A stretch of DNA of 64,000 bases from Dromaius novaehollandiae (taxonomy: Eukaryota > Chordata > Aves > Casuariiformes > Dromaiidae). The stretch spans positions 11,103,619 to 11,167,618 of the forward strand of contig NC_088105.1 of the NCBI RefSeq assembly GCF_036370855.1. Reading direction: 5' to 3'. The position numbers and the translations under genes are program-made. The notes beneath the pieces are model-generated. The model was not told the origin of the DNA. It was given only the letters and a program-made list of their open reading frames with translations, and searched no databases. Below, one piece after another: positions 24,940-38,862 of this stretch. How positions within the stretch are numbered: position 1 is the first letter of the stretch; every line of letters starts with the position of its first letter.

Positions 24940-27900
24940 CAGAAGGAGACTTTAGCAGTTATTTCTTTTTAACCTTTGGAAAATAAGGCATCTTGTATAA
25001 CTCAGAGAAGTGAAATGTAAGCTAAACAAACTCTAGAAAATATGAATTTATAACTTGTATCTTATTCCTCATAACTAAGCACTTTTATAGCCAATGTCTC
25101 TTCAGCCCAAATGCTCAAGTGAGAACAGAAAATGCCTCAGGCCCAGGAGTCAATGTGACGAGGGGCTATGGACCTTACTGTCTGTAAGTACAAATTTGCT
25201 TCTTCTTCGTAATGGCTTGGTGTGGCGTCATCTTTGCCGTATCCGAGGGCTTTCGCAGAGGGGCAATGGCAGCAGCAAAAGGCTGGGCAGCAGGCACCCA
25301 GCAACTGGGAGGAGGTGTGGGCAGGAACCCAGCAATTTCGGATAGCAGATGCTCCTAAGCAGACCTCCTTCCCTGCTACTGAAGGTCTCCCTTGCCTTGT
25401 ATTGTGAAATATGACTTCCAAAACGCTTGGGGATGGAAGCATAGCTGCCAGGGGACAGTGTTTCTGTGGAAAATGCTCTGTTTTCAGAGCTGGCCTGGTG
25501 TTAAGGCAGCGTTAGTGTGGCTCCTCAGCGACCCAGCTCTGATCACGATGCGGCTAATGCCGAGTGTACGCAGGCTTGCGTGTAGTCCAGAGAAAGCCGA
25601 ATGAGTAACCCTCTCTGGCTTCCCACACGTCGAACGTCTTCAGGAGCGCAGGACTCTCAGGGCTTACAGAAAACTAAGAAGCACTGGAGGGTGAATGGGA
25701 AAATCAGGTTTAGAGGGACCACAAGGAGAATTATTTGGGGTGGGGATGGGAAGGCGGGGGGGGTCGTACTCTTTAAAAAAGTATGCGCGCTTAAAAACAC
25801 TCCCCAACCAGGCTCTGGCTTCACAGCCTTGCTATTACAAAAGATTTTGCTTGATGTCATATACTCATTTTTCTGAAGCAATTGTTTGAGCAGAGTGTTG
25901 TTCAGGGCTAGTGGCGGAGGGGCGTCCTGCACTGGAGGGATGGTCTGTCTCTTCCACCAACGCAGTCGTCATCCTCTCCCGTCACTGGGCAGTAAAAAGG
26001 GCAGCAGAGGCCACAGCCTGCTGTGAGCTGTGTTCAGCTCTCTGTGGTGTAATCCCCTATCAGTACTGCCATGGACACCTGCAGGTGCTTTGCCGTTGGA
26101 GCTGCTGTAATACCGACCATTTTGTGGAGCAGTTTGTGCTACACAAGAACGCTCATTCCCTTGCCAAGCCTGTGGTGGAGCCATGCCTTGCTTTTCCAGG
26201 CATTGAACGAGAGCACAAAGGACGGTGACTTGGTCACAGTGAGGAATTGAGGTCCCCTCGCTTCCCATCTCCCTCTGACCCTGACGTACCAAATTAAAGT
26301 CTTGGCTGTTTTCCTTGGAATGGCTGTGGTCTCACTAGCATTTTGGCCACCCCCAGAACAAAAACACTCGTTCTTGGTCTGGAAGTTGTTGTCGTTGTTG
26401 AAATAGGACATCCAGCTCCCAAGTGAATTATTCGATGATCTTTGCTTCCCTCTTGCTTTCCTCTCCTGGGAAGAGGGAGAGGTTCAGTGAACCTCCCCCT
26501 GCCATTTGCTCCTTGCCTCATGCCTTTTCACATTAAAAGGCCTTCCCACTTCTGGTAGATGCTCCCTTTCATGTTTACCAGTAAGTCTGATAACAATTTA
26601 ACAGGTTTGTGCTGGTCCCTTCCCCAAAACCACAGTGGGAAATAATGAAACACGAGGAATGGCATTTCCATCTAAGAATAAGAAATGTACAGCTATTGGA
26701 AAAAAGGCAGAGATACCTCAGCTGGACCATGACCCTGAACTCTGCTGCATGTGTACTCACCGCTAGGTTAGCATCCCTTTGCACCCCGGTGAAGGGGCTT
26801 GTGTGCCAGGCAGTACACTGCTGGAGTGTCATGGCCCTGTCGTGGTCAATCGGCTGTGTCCAGCTGCAGGAGGCATCAACAGCTCCTGAATTTGGAGTCA
26901 GGAGCTCTTCAGGCCACAACAGTAAGGGGGCTGGGAAAGGTGCAACAGGCATGCCTCTTCCCCACCACAGCACCCAGCTGATGCTGGTACTCTCCCCTTC
27001 ACCCTCTCTCCTTGGGAGCCCCTCCTGAGTTAACCTAGCTTTACAGTCACTCAGCGCCCTGCTATCAAGTCCCCTGCTATCAAGTCACTTAGCACACAGA
27101 AAATAAGTCTTTCTGATGCAAAAAGCAAAGGGAGTCGCAGGAAAAGGCTCTTCAAACCACGCACTTTTTACAGATCAAGAATTTACAGACCTGGTGGAAA
27201 TCACAAACAATAGTGGACCAGGCATTTGTAATATTCGGTATCTAGTTTGTATAACTACTGGAGCTAATATTGCCAAATAAATACTTCTGTGACTAATCCC
27301 TTGGAAAGAAAAGCCCAAAGAATGAAGCTGTCACATGAAAGTAAGTGATTTTGATGTTTGTTTTGTATTTATAAACCTACATTCTGCCTTCTGGGCTGTG
27401 TAATATGCTTCATCTAAAACCCTGTTAGTATCCTGTCAGGAAAATGTGTGTTTGCTTTCTGTCCTTGTCTCATCCCTCCATCCTTCCCCAGATGCCAACC
27501 AAGAGGTCCTTGTCCTCCTCCCTCAACTCAGGCAAACCTTTATATATTTTGCAAAGGATCTGGAGAGGTAAACTTTTGAATTGTAGAAATAATACTGTTT
27601 TCATTCACTGTGATTAAACTATGGAAAAATTCTCCTTGGGATTTTTTCATAACAGCAAAAACAAAAACCCCACAAAAAACCCTGTTAGCGTCATCGGAAC
27701 CTAAAAATAACAGGAAGAAGACTGCTGGTGCCAGAATGATACCAAACGAAATCTATTATTGAATTAGATTCTTTCCAATTGTTGTTCTTAGGAATATATT
27801 TCCCTTTTCCCTTCAGGGTTTGTTTGGAGCCAAGGTATTCTGCCTGCCAGTGCCATTCCAGCACTCAAATTAACAAGAAGTGATGTATCTTACAGTAAAA

Positions 27901-30900
27901 ACCAATATCTATTAAAATATTGATGAAGGTGAATCAGCTAAGGAGTTTGCAGTGTCTGGTTTCTAGCTGGCAGCATGGGGATAACTTTTAAGGGAAGGGA
28001 GAAGCCCGCAGCCCAGCTGGCTGGAGTGTCACATCACACTGTTCCCATTGCCAAGACAAGCCCCGGTCCCGGACCTGATGGCGAATGTATGTGATATCCT
28101 GGGGAATGCAGCAGCAAAAGCCTGACGCAAGGTGGTGGTATGTCTAGAGTACCTAGAGCTCTGCCCTGCCTGCCTTTCCTCTGCTTTCCTTCCACTGCCA
28201 GTTCAGCAGTGCCTGCTATCTCTCCTGCATAGGTTTAGAGGCCCTACTTGCTGGGGTCTGCTGTCCTTCCATTTAAAAGGTTTCATCCATTATTTTTCCT
28301 CATCTTTCGCTCTAATTAAGCTCCTATCACATTTATTTCATTGTGGCTGAACATCTCAGTGACTGCAGGATGTACTGCAATGGTGGAGAATGGGCTTGAT
28401 CCAACAGGTCAGCTTAATGGCTTAGTCTACATCCCTTCCGGCTCTAATACCTTAGCATTATTTTAAGGCTCTCCTGAAATCATCTAGCATCATTTCTCAA
28501 AGTATTTCTTGCTCGCTGGCATCTTATTTTCAGCTGCCCTATCATTATCATTATCTTGGCTACCAGAAAAATGAACTGATTGCTGACACTGCAGAAAGGC
28601 CCTCTTAGACATCAGCTGCACTTTCATTAGCTTCATGGCATGCGCTTCATCTGCAGTACCACCCTGAATTTATCTAACCATGTCACCTTCACCTATAAGG
28701 ATTTTCTGGCCGTTATATTAACACTGCTAGCATCCTTCTCCTTTCCACCCTTGTCTTGGATTTCCTTGTGGCACAACATTTCATGGCCTCCATCAGATTA
28801 GAGCCTACTCTTTGCACAAATGCTGCTGCAAATGAACCCAGTCCTGAAGACGTGATGGTGCTGGTCAGACCCACCAAACAGGCTGGAGGAGCCCTGGCTT
28901 TGACCCAGGACCAGAAGGCTGTAAGACTTGTCCATACCACACTGACACCCTCTCTTGAGCTTTCCTCTACCGACTGGAGGTGCGTGAGATGACCGAAAGC
29001 TAGTGTAGTTCAGCAGCCCCCACTGTTAGCATTAAGGCTACTGCCCTGTTTCAGTTCTGGTGTTTTTTCAAGTGCCAGAGAGCAAGTCCGATGCGATTCC
29101 TTCAAATCCCCCATCCAGACGTATACTAAATGACACAGTCCAGGCTGGAAGGAGACACATGTCTTCTCTGCATATGGCTACTGCTGCTCTTCTAAACACA
29201 TCTCTCCTTCCTCCTTTTTGTGTGGTAACTTTGCTCACACTAATGTCAAAGAGCAGCTGTTTGGCCAGGATTTTGAAAACTAACTAGTGATTTTTGCTGC
29301 CTTAATTCTGAAGCTAGGTTTCCACTCCATACAGAAAAAGACTTCCTTTTCTTCTCCAGTAGCTATAGATGTTTTTACTTACTCTCTTCATAAATGTGAA
29401 CCATGGATACAGTCAGACCTTATCAGGCATGAATGTCTTCGAGGTTTTCCCTAGTAGAAGGAAAATGTCATAGTGCTAGTCAGAGCTCTAAGTTACTCAG
29501 GGCTTCTCTCGCTTCAATTAAGCATGAGCAAACCTATAATGTGTCAAAGCCAGTGTTAGATAAACAACATTTTAAGTAATTTTCAGAAGTCTCTTCAATG
29601 CTTGCTCTGAAAACCTGGGCAGGAAGCTGTGCAGAGGAGGGTTCCTTGGAAAGATTTTTGCTTCTGCCTGAGATATCTCATCCGTAGAGCAGTTCTTGGT
29701 GTTCTGGCATCTCTTGTCTCTGCCTGAGACCAGAAATGAAAAGATCGTGTGTAGAGTTTGGGAAGGAGCACTCAAACCACAGATCAGAGCAAGGCTTTGA
29801 ATCCTCCAGTGTGGCCAAAAGGAGCCTAAAAAAATGCAGCTGAAGAAATTGATTTTAGGGCACAGATTGCATCTGCTGTAACTGAAAGTTTACTTGTTAA
29901 TGGTGTAGTCTTTTGTGGTGGGCCAAAAACAGATCGCTAAGCTTTTAGTGCATTGCGGCTGCTTTTCCAATAGCTTGTTAAAAGCAGAATCTTATTGAAT
30001 TCAACAAGTATCCCCTCAGGATGAAATTAGGAACACTTGATGAATAGGGTACTGCCCATTGAAGGAAAAGCTAGGAATATAGCTACAGGATACTAATTTT
30101 CTGTGTCCTCATTCAGCTTATTTGACTATACAAGAGTAAAAATAGTTTCTTTACCTGTGCTTGAAAGATTTAAAACAGAATTGCTAAATGTGCAGATGGA
30201 TTCAATGCATTCGGTTAGTTGTGAGCAGCCTGTTTTCCCATGAAGAAGGAATGAGAGAAGAGTCATGTCTGTGTTTTCCCCACGGAAAGGATAAAGCCAA
30301 GTATCCCACCCCAGAGCATCTTCAAAGGGTTTTGTTGGTACCTCAAAGGTGAAAGGAGAAGCTGGCAGTATCATTCGCCTTTTGATCAGAATCAGCACCA
30401 GGACAAAACACCCCAGGGATCAGCATCATATCCATCACCCACCCATGGATGGAGGTAGGACAAGGACTGTTCAGTGCTGCGTGCTCACCTGTAAATCCCA
30501 TTCATCACACACTGGGTCTTCTTCTGTCTAATCCTCTGTTTTTCCACACATGACTAAATGATTTCATCACAGCAAAGCAGTCATCCCTGATAACATGATA
30601 GGAGGTGATTGTGTGAGTAGCTCATGCCAAACCTCACAGAAATGAATTTTAAAGTGTCACTACTAATTTATCCACTTCTTGTAAAAGTCATCTTTTCTTC
30701 TCCAAACATCCATGTCATTTCTCGCAGCCTGCAGTGTGCTAATCCCTGTTTCTCAAATATGTTTTGGGGAGTCTGACAGCCCAAATCTATGCTGTTCAGA
30801 GGGCACATCACCTGCCCTCTGCCGCTTCACTAGAGGGGACAGCCCTAGCTTAGCACCCGAGGGAAGGCAGTGTGAGGGGTGGTGGTGGGGGGGTCTGATA

Positions 30901-32351
30901 GCAAGCTTCACATTTGTAAAAGTCACATTCTCCACACCCAGTCTGGCTAGGAGAAGTAGTAGGCTTAAATCATCACAAGGCAGATGCAGTTTGGACATGA
31001 CAGAGGAGGAGATGAAAACCTTGTCATGACAGGTAAAGGGTAAATGCTGGAATAGATTATTTGAGAGGTTACAGATGCTGCTTCAAAAAGGTTCATGTTT
31101 GCACAGCTCGCTCCTGAAAATCTCTGTCAAGAGTGGATTTAGGCATGGGTGACCATGCCTGAGTGTCAGAGAGGCAAGCTGCCTGACCTCTCCAGCTCAC
31201 TTCAGCCCTATTTTCTAGGATGTTTCCTTTTATACTATTGTGGTTGGAGATAAGCAAGTATGCAAGTGGAACTCGTCTTCTCTTACAAAACCCAAAAGCA
31301 AATGCATAGTGCAGCCTCACTGAAATTACTGGCTTCCCTAGATAATCCAGATGTAATTAGATCAACAAGGATCTGACTAGTACAGAAAAATGACTTGTGA
31401 TACCCAGTGCTCACAGATCAGAGCCTTGAGGATGGTGTGCCAAGAGGACGATAGTCCATCTGTGTGAGGGAAGCAGAACATGCAGATTTACTACTGAAAC
31501 AACAAGGATAACTTGAGCAAAAATGAAATCCAGTAGTTTCACCCTAGAGCAGTAAAAGGAGGGGACAAGGGAATGGCTTTAACACACCACCCCAGGGGTT
31601 TGACTTTTTGTTGACTTTGTTGGACAGTTTCCTGCTTCATTGATGTAGGCTCAGAATGATATATAAAGGAGTAGAAGAAATGGAGGCATTTAAGAAAATT
31701 GTTGAAAGCATGAAAAAATCTATTGAACTTAGTGGCTGAGGTGCTTTGTCCTTGAATTCAACTGGAAACCCTGTAACATTTGAGGGACATGCTGTAGGAA
31801 AGGAGGCCTATTTAGGGAGCAGTTGGAGAACTGAGATTCACATGGCCTTTTCCCTATTTATACTTATTAGAGATGAAATTGGAGTGCAGCATGATTAAAT
31901 TATGCATATAAAGAAGAGCTTCCACAAACAACAAAACATAAGCAATGTGGGAAGGAACAGAACTGCAAAGAGAACGAGAGGAGTGAAACCGCACAGGATG
32001 CCAAACTGCAAAAGACATTTCAACAGCACCTAATTAAAACTGTTCACATTTGCAACAGACAGAAGGTAAAAAGATTCACTAGGAAATAGAAGAAAGGGAT
32101 AAAAAAATTACAAGGAGTGATGTCGTCAATCACAGGAGATTCTGGAGAAACGGCAAGCTTGAGAAAAGGCCAGTTGTAGAACATGAAATGCATTTAGAGT
32201 TTAGGGGTTATTCCCATTTGTCTTGCAGCAAAACTGAGAGACTCTGGTTGGTAATAATTAAAAAAAAAAAAAAGTGAAACAGCCCCTGGCCACAGTGATT
32301 GCAGTCTGTGAGGAACTGGCACCTACCAGCATTTTGTGTCTATTTCCATGC

Positions 32352-32453
32352 AGTGATTTGAATAAGACCACACAGCAACCAGTCCAGGACTGGGAGATCA
32401 ACCCAGTTCTCCCAGGTCCCACTGCAGTGCCTTAATCACAAGATTATCTCTCA
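32352..32453 (+). mobile_element. Ancient MIR-like core-SINE fragment
   Basis: The order of short matches is that of the MIR 3' half: a GTGATTTGAATAAG-type start, then ACCACACAGCAA, CTGGGAGATCAACCCAG, TCTCCCAGGTCCC and a GCAGTGCCTTAATCACAAGAT end. This follows the familiar pattern 'cacacagcaagt... ggaa.. aacccaggtctcc... cagtgc.ctaaccactagac'. It is heavily diverged and truncated, as expected for an element dating from the amniote ancestor. A repeat-library search would settle the family. Confidence 0.6.
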
Positions 32454-35400
32454 GCTTCTTTTGTTGATTAATGAATTATCATCTTTTGTCTTCAGAAACA
32501 ATAGATGCAGCAGTAATGGTGAGGCTGAAAATCCAGCATGATACCTTTGTTAGCAGGATGAAGTAATAGGAATTTTTCTCTTGTGGCACCTTTCAAAACT
32601 TGACATGTTCACCACTGGCCTTCTCCGGTTTCAGATGCGTAGCAGAATAGCACAAGCTTAAAAGTGGAATAATTATGATAAATGAGTCCTTAGCTCTCTT
32701 TCAAAGAGACCAAATCAAATCTACAGTTGTGTGACAAAAACACAGAAGATAAAAATAAGATGAAAAAGCTAAACTGTGCTTTGCTTGTCTCTGTCTAAGC
32801 AAAATCATTTTAATAAGTGGTGAACATGGAATGAAAAATAGTCAATAATACTTGAAAGGGAAAAGAATGTAGCATAGCTCTTTGAGAATGAAAATGTGAA
32901 GGTATTTTCCTTCTTGTGGCAAAGCCTTCACTTTCAAAAGAGCTGGCTAAGTGAAAGCTGAGATTTCTTGCTAGAGAAAAGCTGATTTATGTGTACACAA
33001 GAAATCTCACTGTTCAGAGATAAGACACATAAGTGCTTTGTTAATAATGAATGATGAAGCAGCAGTCAGAATTGTAGGAAACAGCTCTCTGCTAAGTAGA
33101 TCAGGAGCTGTCAGAGTCCTTTGGTGACCCACCAATCTAGATGCTTTCTGAGATCCAGTTGTCCTCTCCTGGTCCATCCGTGATGCTACTCAGGGATAGT
33201 CTACAGGGAAATACTATCACATCAAAGGTATGCGTTAAACATTCCCATGCAGAGGTGGATGTATGTTTTCTACTTCTGGCTGCATAGGTCTAAAATAATT
33301 TGCCTTGTGCCAGTGGATGGCAGCCAGCAAGGCCATCTTATCCTTCGTGGTTCCCAGAGCGAGGGAGTCCCTAGCAAATGGAGGTCCTGCTCAGGCCAGT
33401 CCTAGTTACTCTCTCGCCTTCGGCGTGTTTGTTATTTGACTGTGAGGACCAAGGATGCAGATGGAGAAATGAACTGTGTCACAGAGAGACAAGTGGCTCC
33501 AGGTGTATCTCCATGGTGAGTGTCTCCTCAATAATGTTGTTTCTACAGGGCGGTGGGAGCGGGGGGGGAGAAAAATCCCACCTGGACCCCTTCTTCCTGG
33601 GGAAGTGACTGATGAGCCTGACAGCCTCTGAACAAATATTTCCAATGCAAAGAATTCACTTGTCAACTTGGAGGAGCCCTGGGAGGAAATTTCCAAAGCA
33701 AATCTGTCAGAGATAATGACACTGCGCATGAAGCCCTCCTCAGGAGGAGTGTCTTCAGAAGAGGTGGTGTGTTTGGAAATAGAATGCTTCTGTGTGTTCC
33801 TGTCGGTGGGTTAAAATTCAGGCAACCATAGCTGTAGTTGTAATCTGTGGGCTGTAGCAGATGAAGCACAAGGAGGCAGTGATTCACTTTTTCACCTTCC
33901 CTGATGGTTCCTCGGACACTCAGACTTTTTTTTCCAAATCAGAAACCTCTCTTTGGGACTGAGGGAACTCTACGTGTTCTGACTTCTTTAGATTACAGAG
34001 CAGGGATTTTCTATGCTTTTGGTGTTTTTGTAGTTGCCTAACACAGTGAGGCCCCTGCCTCAGCTGAAACCTCTTTGCTCCGCTGTAAGATAAACAGTGA
34101 TTAACAGTAACCATTACCAGAAGCATTTTTAGCATGAGGACAGGCAGAGAATGGCAAATAGGCACATCAACAAGTCTGGTTTTGTCTTGCGCTTTGCTGG
34201 TTGCAATCGATTGGGTCATTAATTTTTATGTGGTTGCCATGTACTTGTAAAAGGCTGGAACTTATTACATATTGCAGTGGCTTTGATTGTGTTAGCTGCT
34301 CTGTGTTGCCTGTGGTCCTTTGGTTTAGAAGTCACCCAAAAGGGTACAACGGCCAGAACTTAGGAAATCCTGGGTACTTAAAGGCAACCAGCCATTTTAA
34401 TTTTAAGGCTGCTCACTGTTTACTTCTCACATATGATGAATCTCTCAAATAGTTTTCATCAAAATGGGGCTGGATTTGTGAAGCCATTTCCCCTTTGAAA
34501 ATTCATCAGCATGCACACTTAGTAGGTGTTATATAGCTGCCTCTTATAAGTAGCAGTATTTTATCCTGTCAAACGTGAAACTGGCTCAAGTCAGAAGCTT
34601 TGTGCTGAGCTAGACAATCTTGTGATTTTCTCTAATTAAATCTAGGCCAGATAACCAATAGATGCTTCAGCTGAATAAGAAGAGCTATTTTAACTTTTTT
34701 TCCAGCTGTTTTCTATCATTTTACTCTTTCTGATTCTTTAGCCCAAGTTTCAACTCTCCAAGAAGAAAAAAAAAACATAAAATATGCATAATATATAACT
34801 TAAATGTTACTTGGCAAGTTCATTGTTTTATATAAAATAAGGTTTACTTTCAATGCAAAGTCACAGCAGCATCTGTACAGGATATATGTGTAAAAGGGTG
34901 TGAATAATGTTAGTTGGATTCATGCAAGTGATTTTTAACATTTGAATAATTGCAGAGTTTCAAAAAAAGCAAATAAGTAGATGTGAAGAATGAGATTGCC
35001 TGTTACTACACTCTGTACTGGAGCAATGCGTCAGCTATCATTTATTTTTAAGCTATCTCTTCTGGTTTGTTTTGCATTAGCATGTGTCTCCAGATAATCT
35101 ATCAGTGGTTATCCATTTAGTTTTCGTTATTTTCTGTTCCCTTATGCACTCATTCAAGACATCGTTTGCAGACAGTTTTAAATGTTAGGCTTGTTTTCCT
35201 ACCATATGGAGAATAGATGCCTCTATTTCAGGTAAGCGTTTTGTGATATCTCCCCAGTGTAAGCGGATGATGCTGCATTTGTTATCTCCGAGGTGGGAAT
35301 TCTGCCAAATGCAAATCAGAGCAGACCCTTAGTGCCTCATAGGCTAGAGGGGTTTTGCTGGCATGCTCGTGTGTTAAATATATATGGATGTCTTTCTTTT

Positions 35401-37699
35401 CCATTCAGAAGCATGCTGTGGGGAGTACGAAGGGATTTTGCTGGGCAATCCAGCCTGAAAAGCTATGATGCTGGCACGAACCTTGCCAGTACTGCCATGG
35501 CCACCTTGTAGCAGTGGGACAACACAGCCGCAGCTCCCTGTCGAAGAAGGGCATTTGTGGAGGGCTTGCACAGCTGAAGGCAGAGTGCTAAGATGAAGGG
35601 TCTTTGCAAAGGAAACCTTTAACAAAACCCCGTGGGAAACAACTTATAAAATAGCAGAGCGTGGTGCCCAGGGGCAGATGTGAGTAACCTCTCCAGCACA
35701 AGGTCTGGTTGGCGCCAGTGCTGCCGAGGGAAAGAAGCAGCTCTGTGCTCTGTGGGGCTGGCGGGCGCGTGGGGCCACACCGTGCCCTGTGGCTCCGGGG
35801 ATGGCAGCAGGTCACTGGTAGCCCCTCGGTGTTTCTGCCACTCTGCCAAAGCCCCACGGTGAGTCTGGCTTCGCCCATGCCCTGCGTGCTTCTGCGGCAC
35901 TTCCCGAGGTGCCCAGCCCCATGCGACTGTCTTCACTGCAGGTCTCTTCTGTGGGAGATGACAGACTGAAGCAGCTAAAAAATGGCCTGTCTTGCCTATT
36001 GGCAAGGGATTTTTATGCCTTGACTCTTCTTGGGGATTACCACAAGGAAAGCCCAAAGGGAGAGAAATGAAAGGGCATTCATACAAATGTGCAGAGACGG
36101 GAGCCTTGGTCACCCCAGCAGTGACCAGAACGTTTGAGGCATTGGACCTGCCTTACAGAGATGCACTCCTTGCCAACACCGTTCCCAGTATAGTCCTGCA
36201 GACTGTACTCAGTGGGCAGCTCCCAACACAGACGTGAAAGGGGGTTGTTCTGGTGGTAAGGGACTGCCTCCGTTGATCAACCTCGCCTGGTGCAAAAATT
36301 CATCTAATGAGAGAGACACAGATCACACTAAATCACACAGATATGAGATAAGGGAAAAGCTGGCATTTCTATAGTTTTCCTACCCCCACCCCAAGCCCTT
36401 TAAAAAATCTTTTCTGTCCGAGTTTACTGACAGCTGGATGCAGGCAGAAAGCTTCCTGTCTTATCTCCATTTGCCCCCTTCTGTGCAATTGCTTCAGTCA
36501 CATCCCTGCAAATCTAATGTCTTTTCAGCTGCAGACGTGCTCTGCTTCCCCAGCTCTGCAATTACAGACTGATGTTCTGATGTGTAAGTAAAATTTCTTT
36601 TTAACGTGCAGCATCCAAATTTACCAAAATAAAAGAAAATACAACTCTCTCCCCAAATTCCCTATGATGCTAATTATAGAAATCTCAGCTCTCCAGCTGA
36701 AGTGTCAGTCAAGAGAGGACTTGGCTCTTTTCAGAGACAGAAGTTTTGGAAATTCTCCTGAGGACGGTGCATACAACCGGGAGACGTGGCAGGTATGTGC
36801 CGGAGGTGGTCACGGAGAGTCTGGGTATGTAAATGACTTTCGGGTCTGCCACCCAGTCCCACCCCAGCACCTAGAATATTGTGTTGTTGTTCAGTCTTAA
36901 TTTTTAAATCATCTGATGCTATGCTGTCAAGACACATGTGTTGTTTTCACAGAGTTGGCAGCAGAAGTTATTTTTTTCTAGCTCAATTTAGAGAAGGATA
37001 ACAAACATTCTGGCTTTGCTCTGAAATTGTTACCAGAGGAGTTCCTCTATTATACATCACGGCGGCTCCTGCAGTGAAGATGCAGATCTTTTGTCAGAGT
37101 TTTGGCCTGATGATGTTTTTGGCTGTTAGGATTAGACCCCAGACTGCCTCTGTCGAGTATGTTTGCTAAGTCATTCCAGCACTGATTTTATTAGTGAATC
37201 TTATTTACCTACTGCCTTCTCTTACTGCAGAAGTAACTGCTAGGCATTTTTTCTTCTAATGCATTTTAAAGGCAACCTGACATTTTCTAATGGCTCTCAG
37301 GTGTGTTTGATACAACCAGTTCCATGTCTGCATTTTCCAAAATAACATTTGAAAATTATTTGGGTTCCTGCTTTTTTTGGACAACCATTATTCTCACTTT
37401 TTCCAGGTTGACCTATAAATGTCCATATGTTGCAGGATATTTGTAGTAGGTGTAGGTTCCTTTGGAGACGCTCTTGTGTGGGAGAGAATATGACAGCTCA
37501 TCTGCATAGTACAGGCATCATACCCCTGCCTTGATTTAGCAGAGTCCTGGATCTGCAGGCTTCTCCCATATAGCCCATATATTTAGGGGATTGCTCATAT
37601 ACGCACACACGGTATGTGCTCACACTTTCTCGCACCATCATTTCTCCGCTATCTGTGGGCAGTTCAGGTGATCTATGAATAAATCACAGCATACGAGCA

Positions 37700-38862
37700 G
37701 GAGGATCTGAACAGGCTTGCTGGACCCCAGCTCGAGGACGTTGCCTTGAGGATCGGAGCGGTTTCCACTGCGCTTGCCAGGACGGAGTGCAGCTGGTCTG
37801 CATCCTCCTGCCCGGGGAGGTGGGTGCTGGGATCACCGGCCCAGGGGGGCTATGCAGGGAGCCAGGCTCAGTGCACCTGGGGGATTACTCACTGCAGCTC
37901 AGCGCTGGTGTTGGAGCTCCCTGTATCCAAACACCCTGCTGCCCGCGTTGTTAAATATGTGTGTTAATACACAGCCCAGAAAACTTTATGTGAAAAATTT
38001 TGCATTGCTGGATGTAACAGCAATGAAGTGGTGAAGACTGTAGCGATAAACTGGTGGAACAAATGTCCACAAAAAAGGGGTTTAATAGCTCATCTTCCAA
38101 ATACCGTGACTTTTGTTCATGAACCATAGACATATTGTCCCTAGAATTACTAAGTCAATGCAAGACTCCTGAAAAAAAAAAAAATCTTGAAAAGCTGGGA
38201 TGCAGGAAAATGGGCTGTGTCACACCGCGCCTCAGCGCCTCTAACCCCCTTACATTTGCATGCTGATGATTTTCACCCAGCAGCTAAGGAATTAGTGGGC
38301 ATTTATGTGGCTTTTCGTTGATGCAGCTTTGCCCCAGTGTATAGCAAAGTCAGATGTTCATAAAAGATCTCCAGCAAATACCCTTCCCATCTGATGAGTG
38401 TGTGTTCCCGAGCAGGAACGAGCGGGTGGTCTTGAGCACAAAATAGAGGTAGGGCAAACGTTTTTATTCATTTTAAGGGCTCTTCTGCACTGTGGTGTTA
38501 CTGAGGGGGCATTACCCATGACTAAGGGCCCTACAGACCAGCCTGCTCCTCCCGTGGATCGGTGGTGCTGTCTCCTGCTGTGTTTTTTGGATGTCCAGTG
38601 AGGCCCCCTGTGAGCTGAGGCTGCTCTCTGACTTCCTCAGCCCAGGCAGCAGGGACAAGGCCTGGGCTGGCCGGGTCAGCCGTGCACCGGCTGTGCCAAG
38701 AGAAGGGGGACAACGGGCTGCAGCGACTGTGCAGGGCTGCGGGAAGCAGCTCATCCCCATCAGGGTACCGGTAAGAGGAAGGAGTCGTGGGTGTGCAGGT
38801 GTCTTTTGCCTTCAGGTTCCCCAGGCCTGCACAGAGGGGTGCTAACGGGTGGTTGCCCTGGG
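37700..38862. other. Moderately GC-rich stretch with no supported gene
   Basis: This lies between the AT-rich desert and the minisatellite. An A13 tract sits at about 38172. Open frames are short and overlap on both strands, so I report no gene. Confidence 0.5.

Larger units (their letters stand above)
21600..37700. other. AT-rich gene desert
   Basis: Base composition becomes clearly more AT-rich here, and no open frame resembles a known protein. Frames are short (mostly under 100 codons) and scattered on both strands. An A-rich simple repeat (24915), a poly-A tract near 32258 and a MIR-like SINE (32352) are the only named features. Several unusually AT-rich, TAAT-containing blocks, for example 22365-22560, have the look of conserved non-coding elements in developmental gene deserts. 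That reading is inference. Confidence 0.6.
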
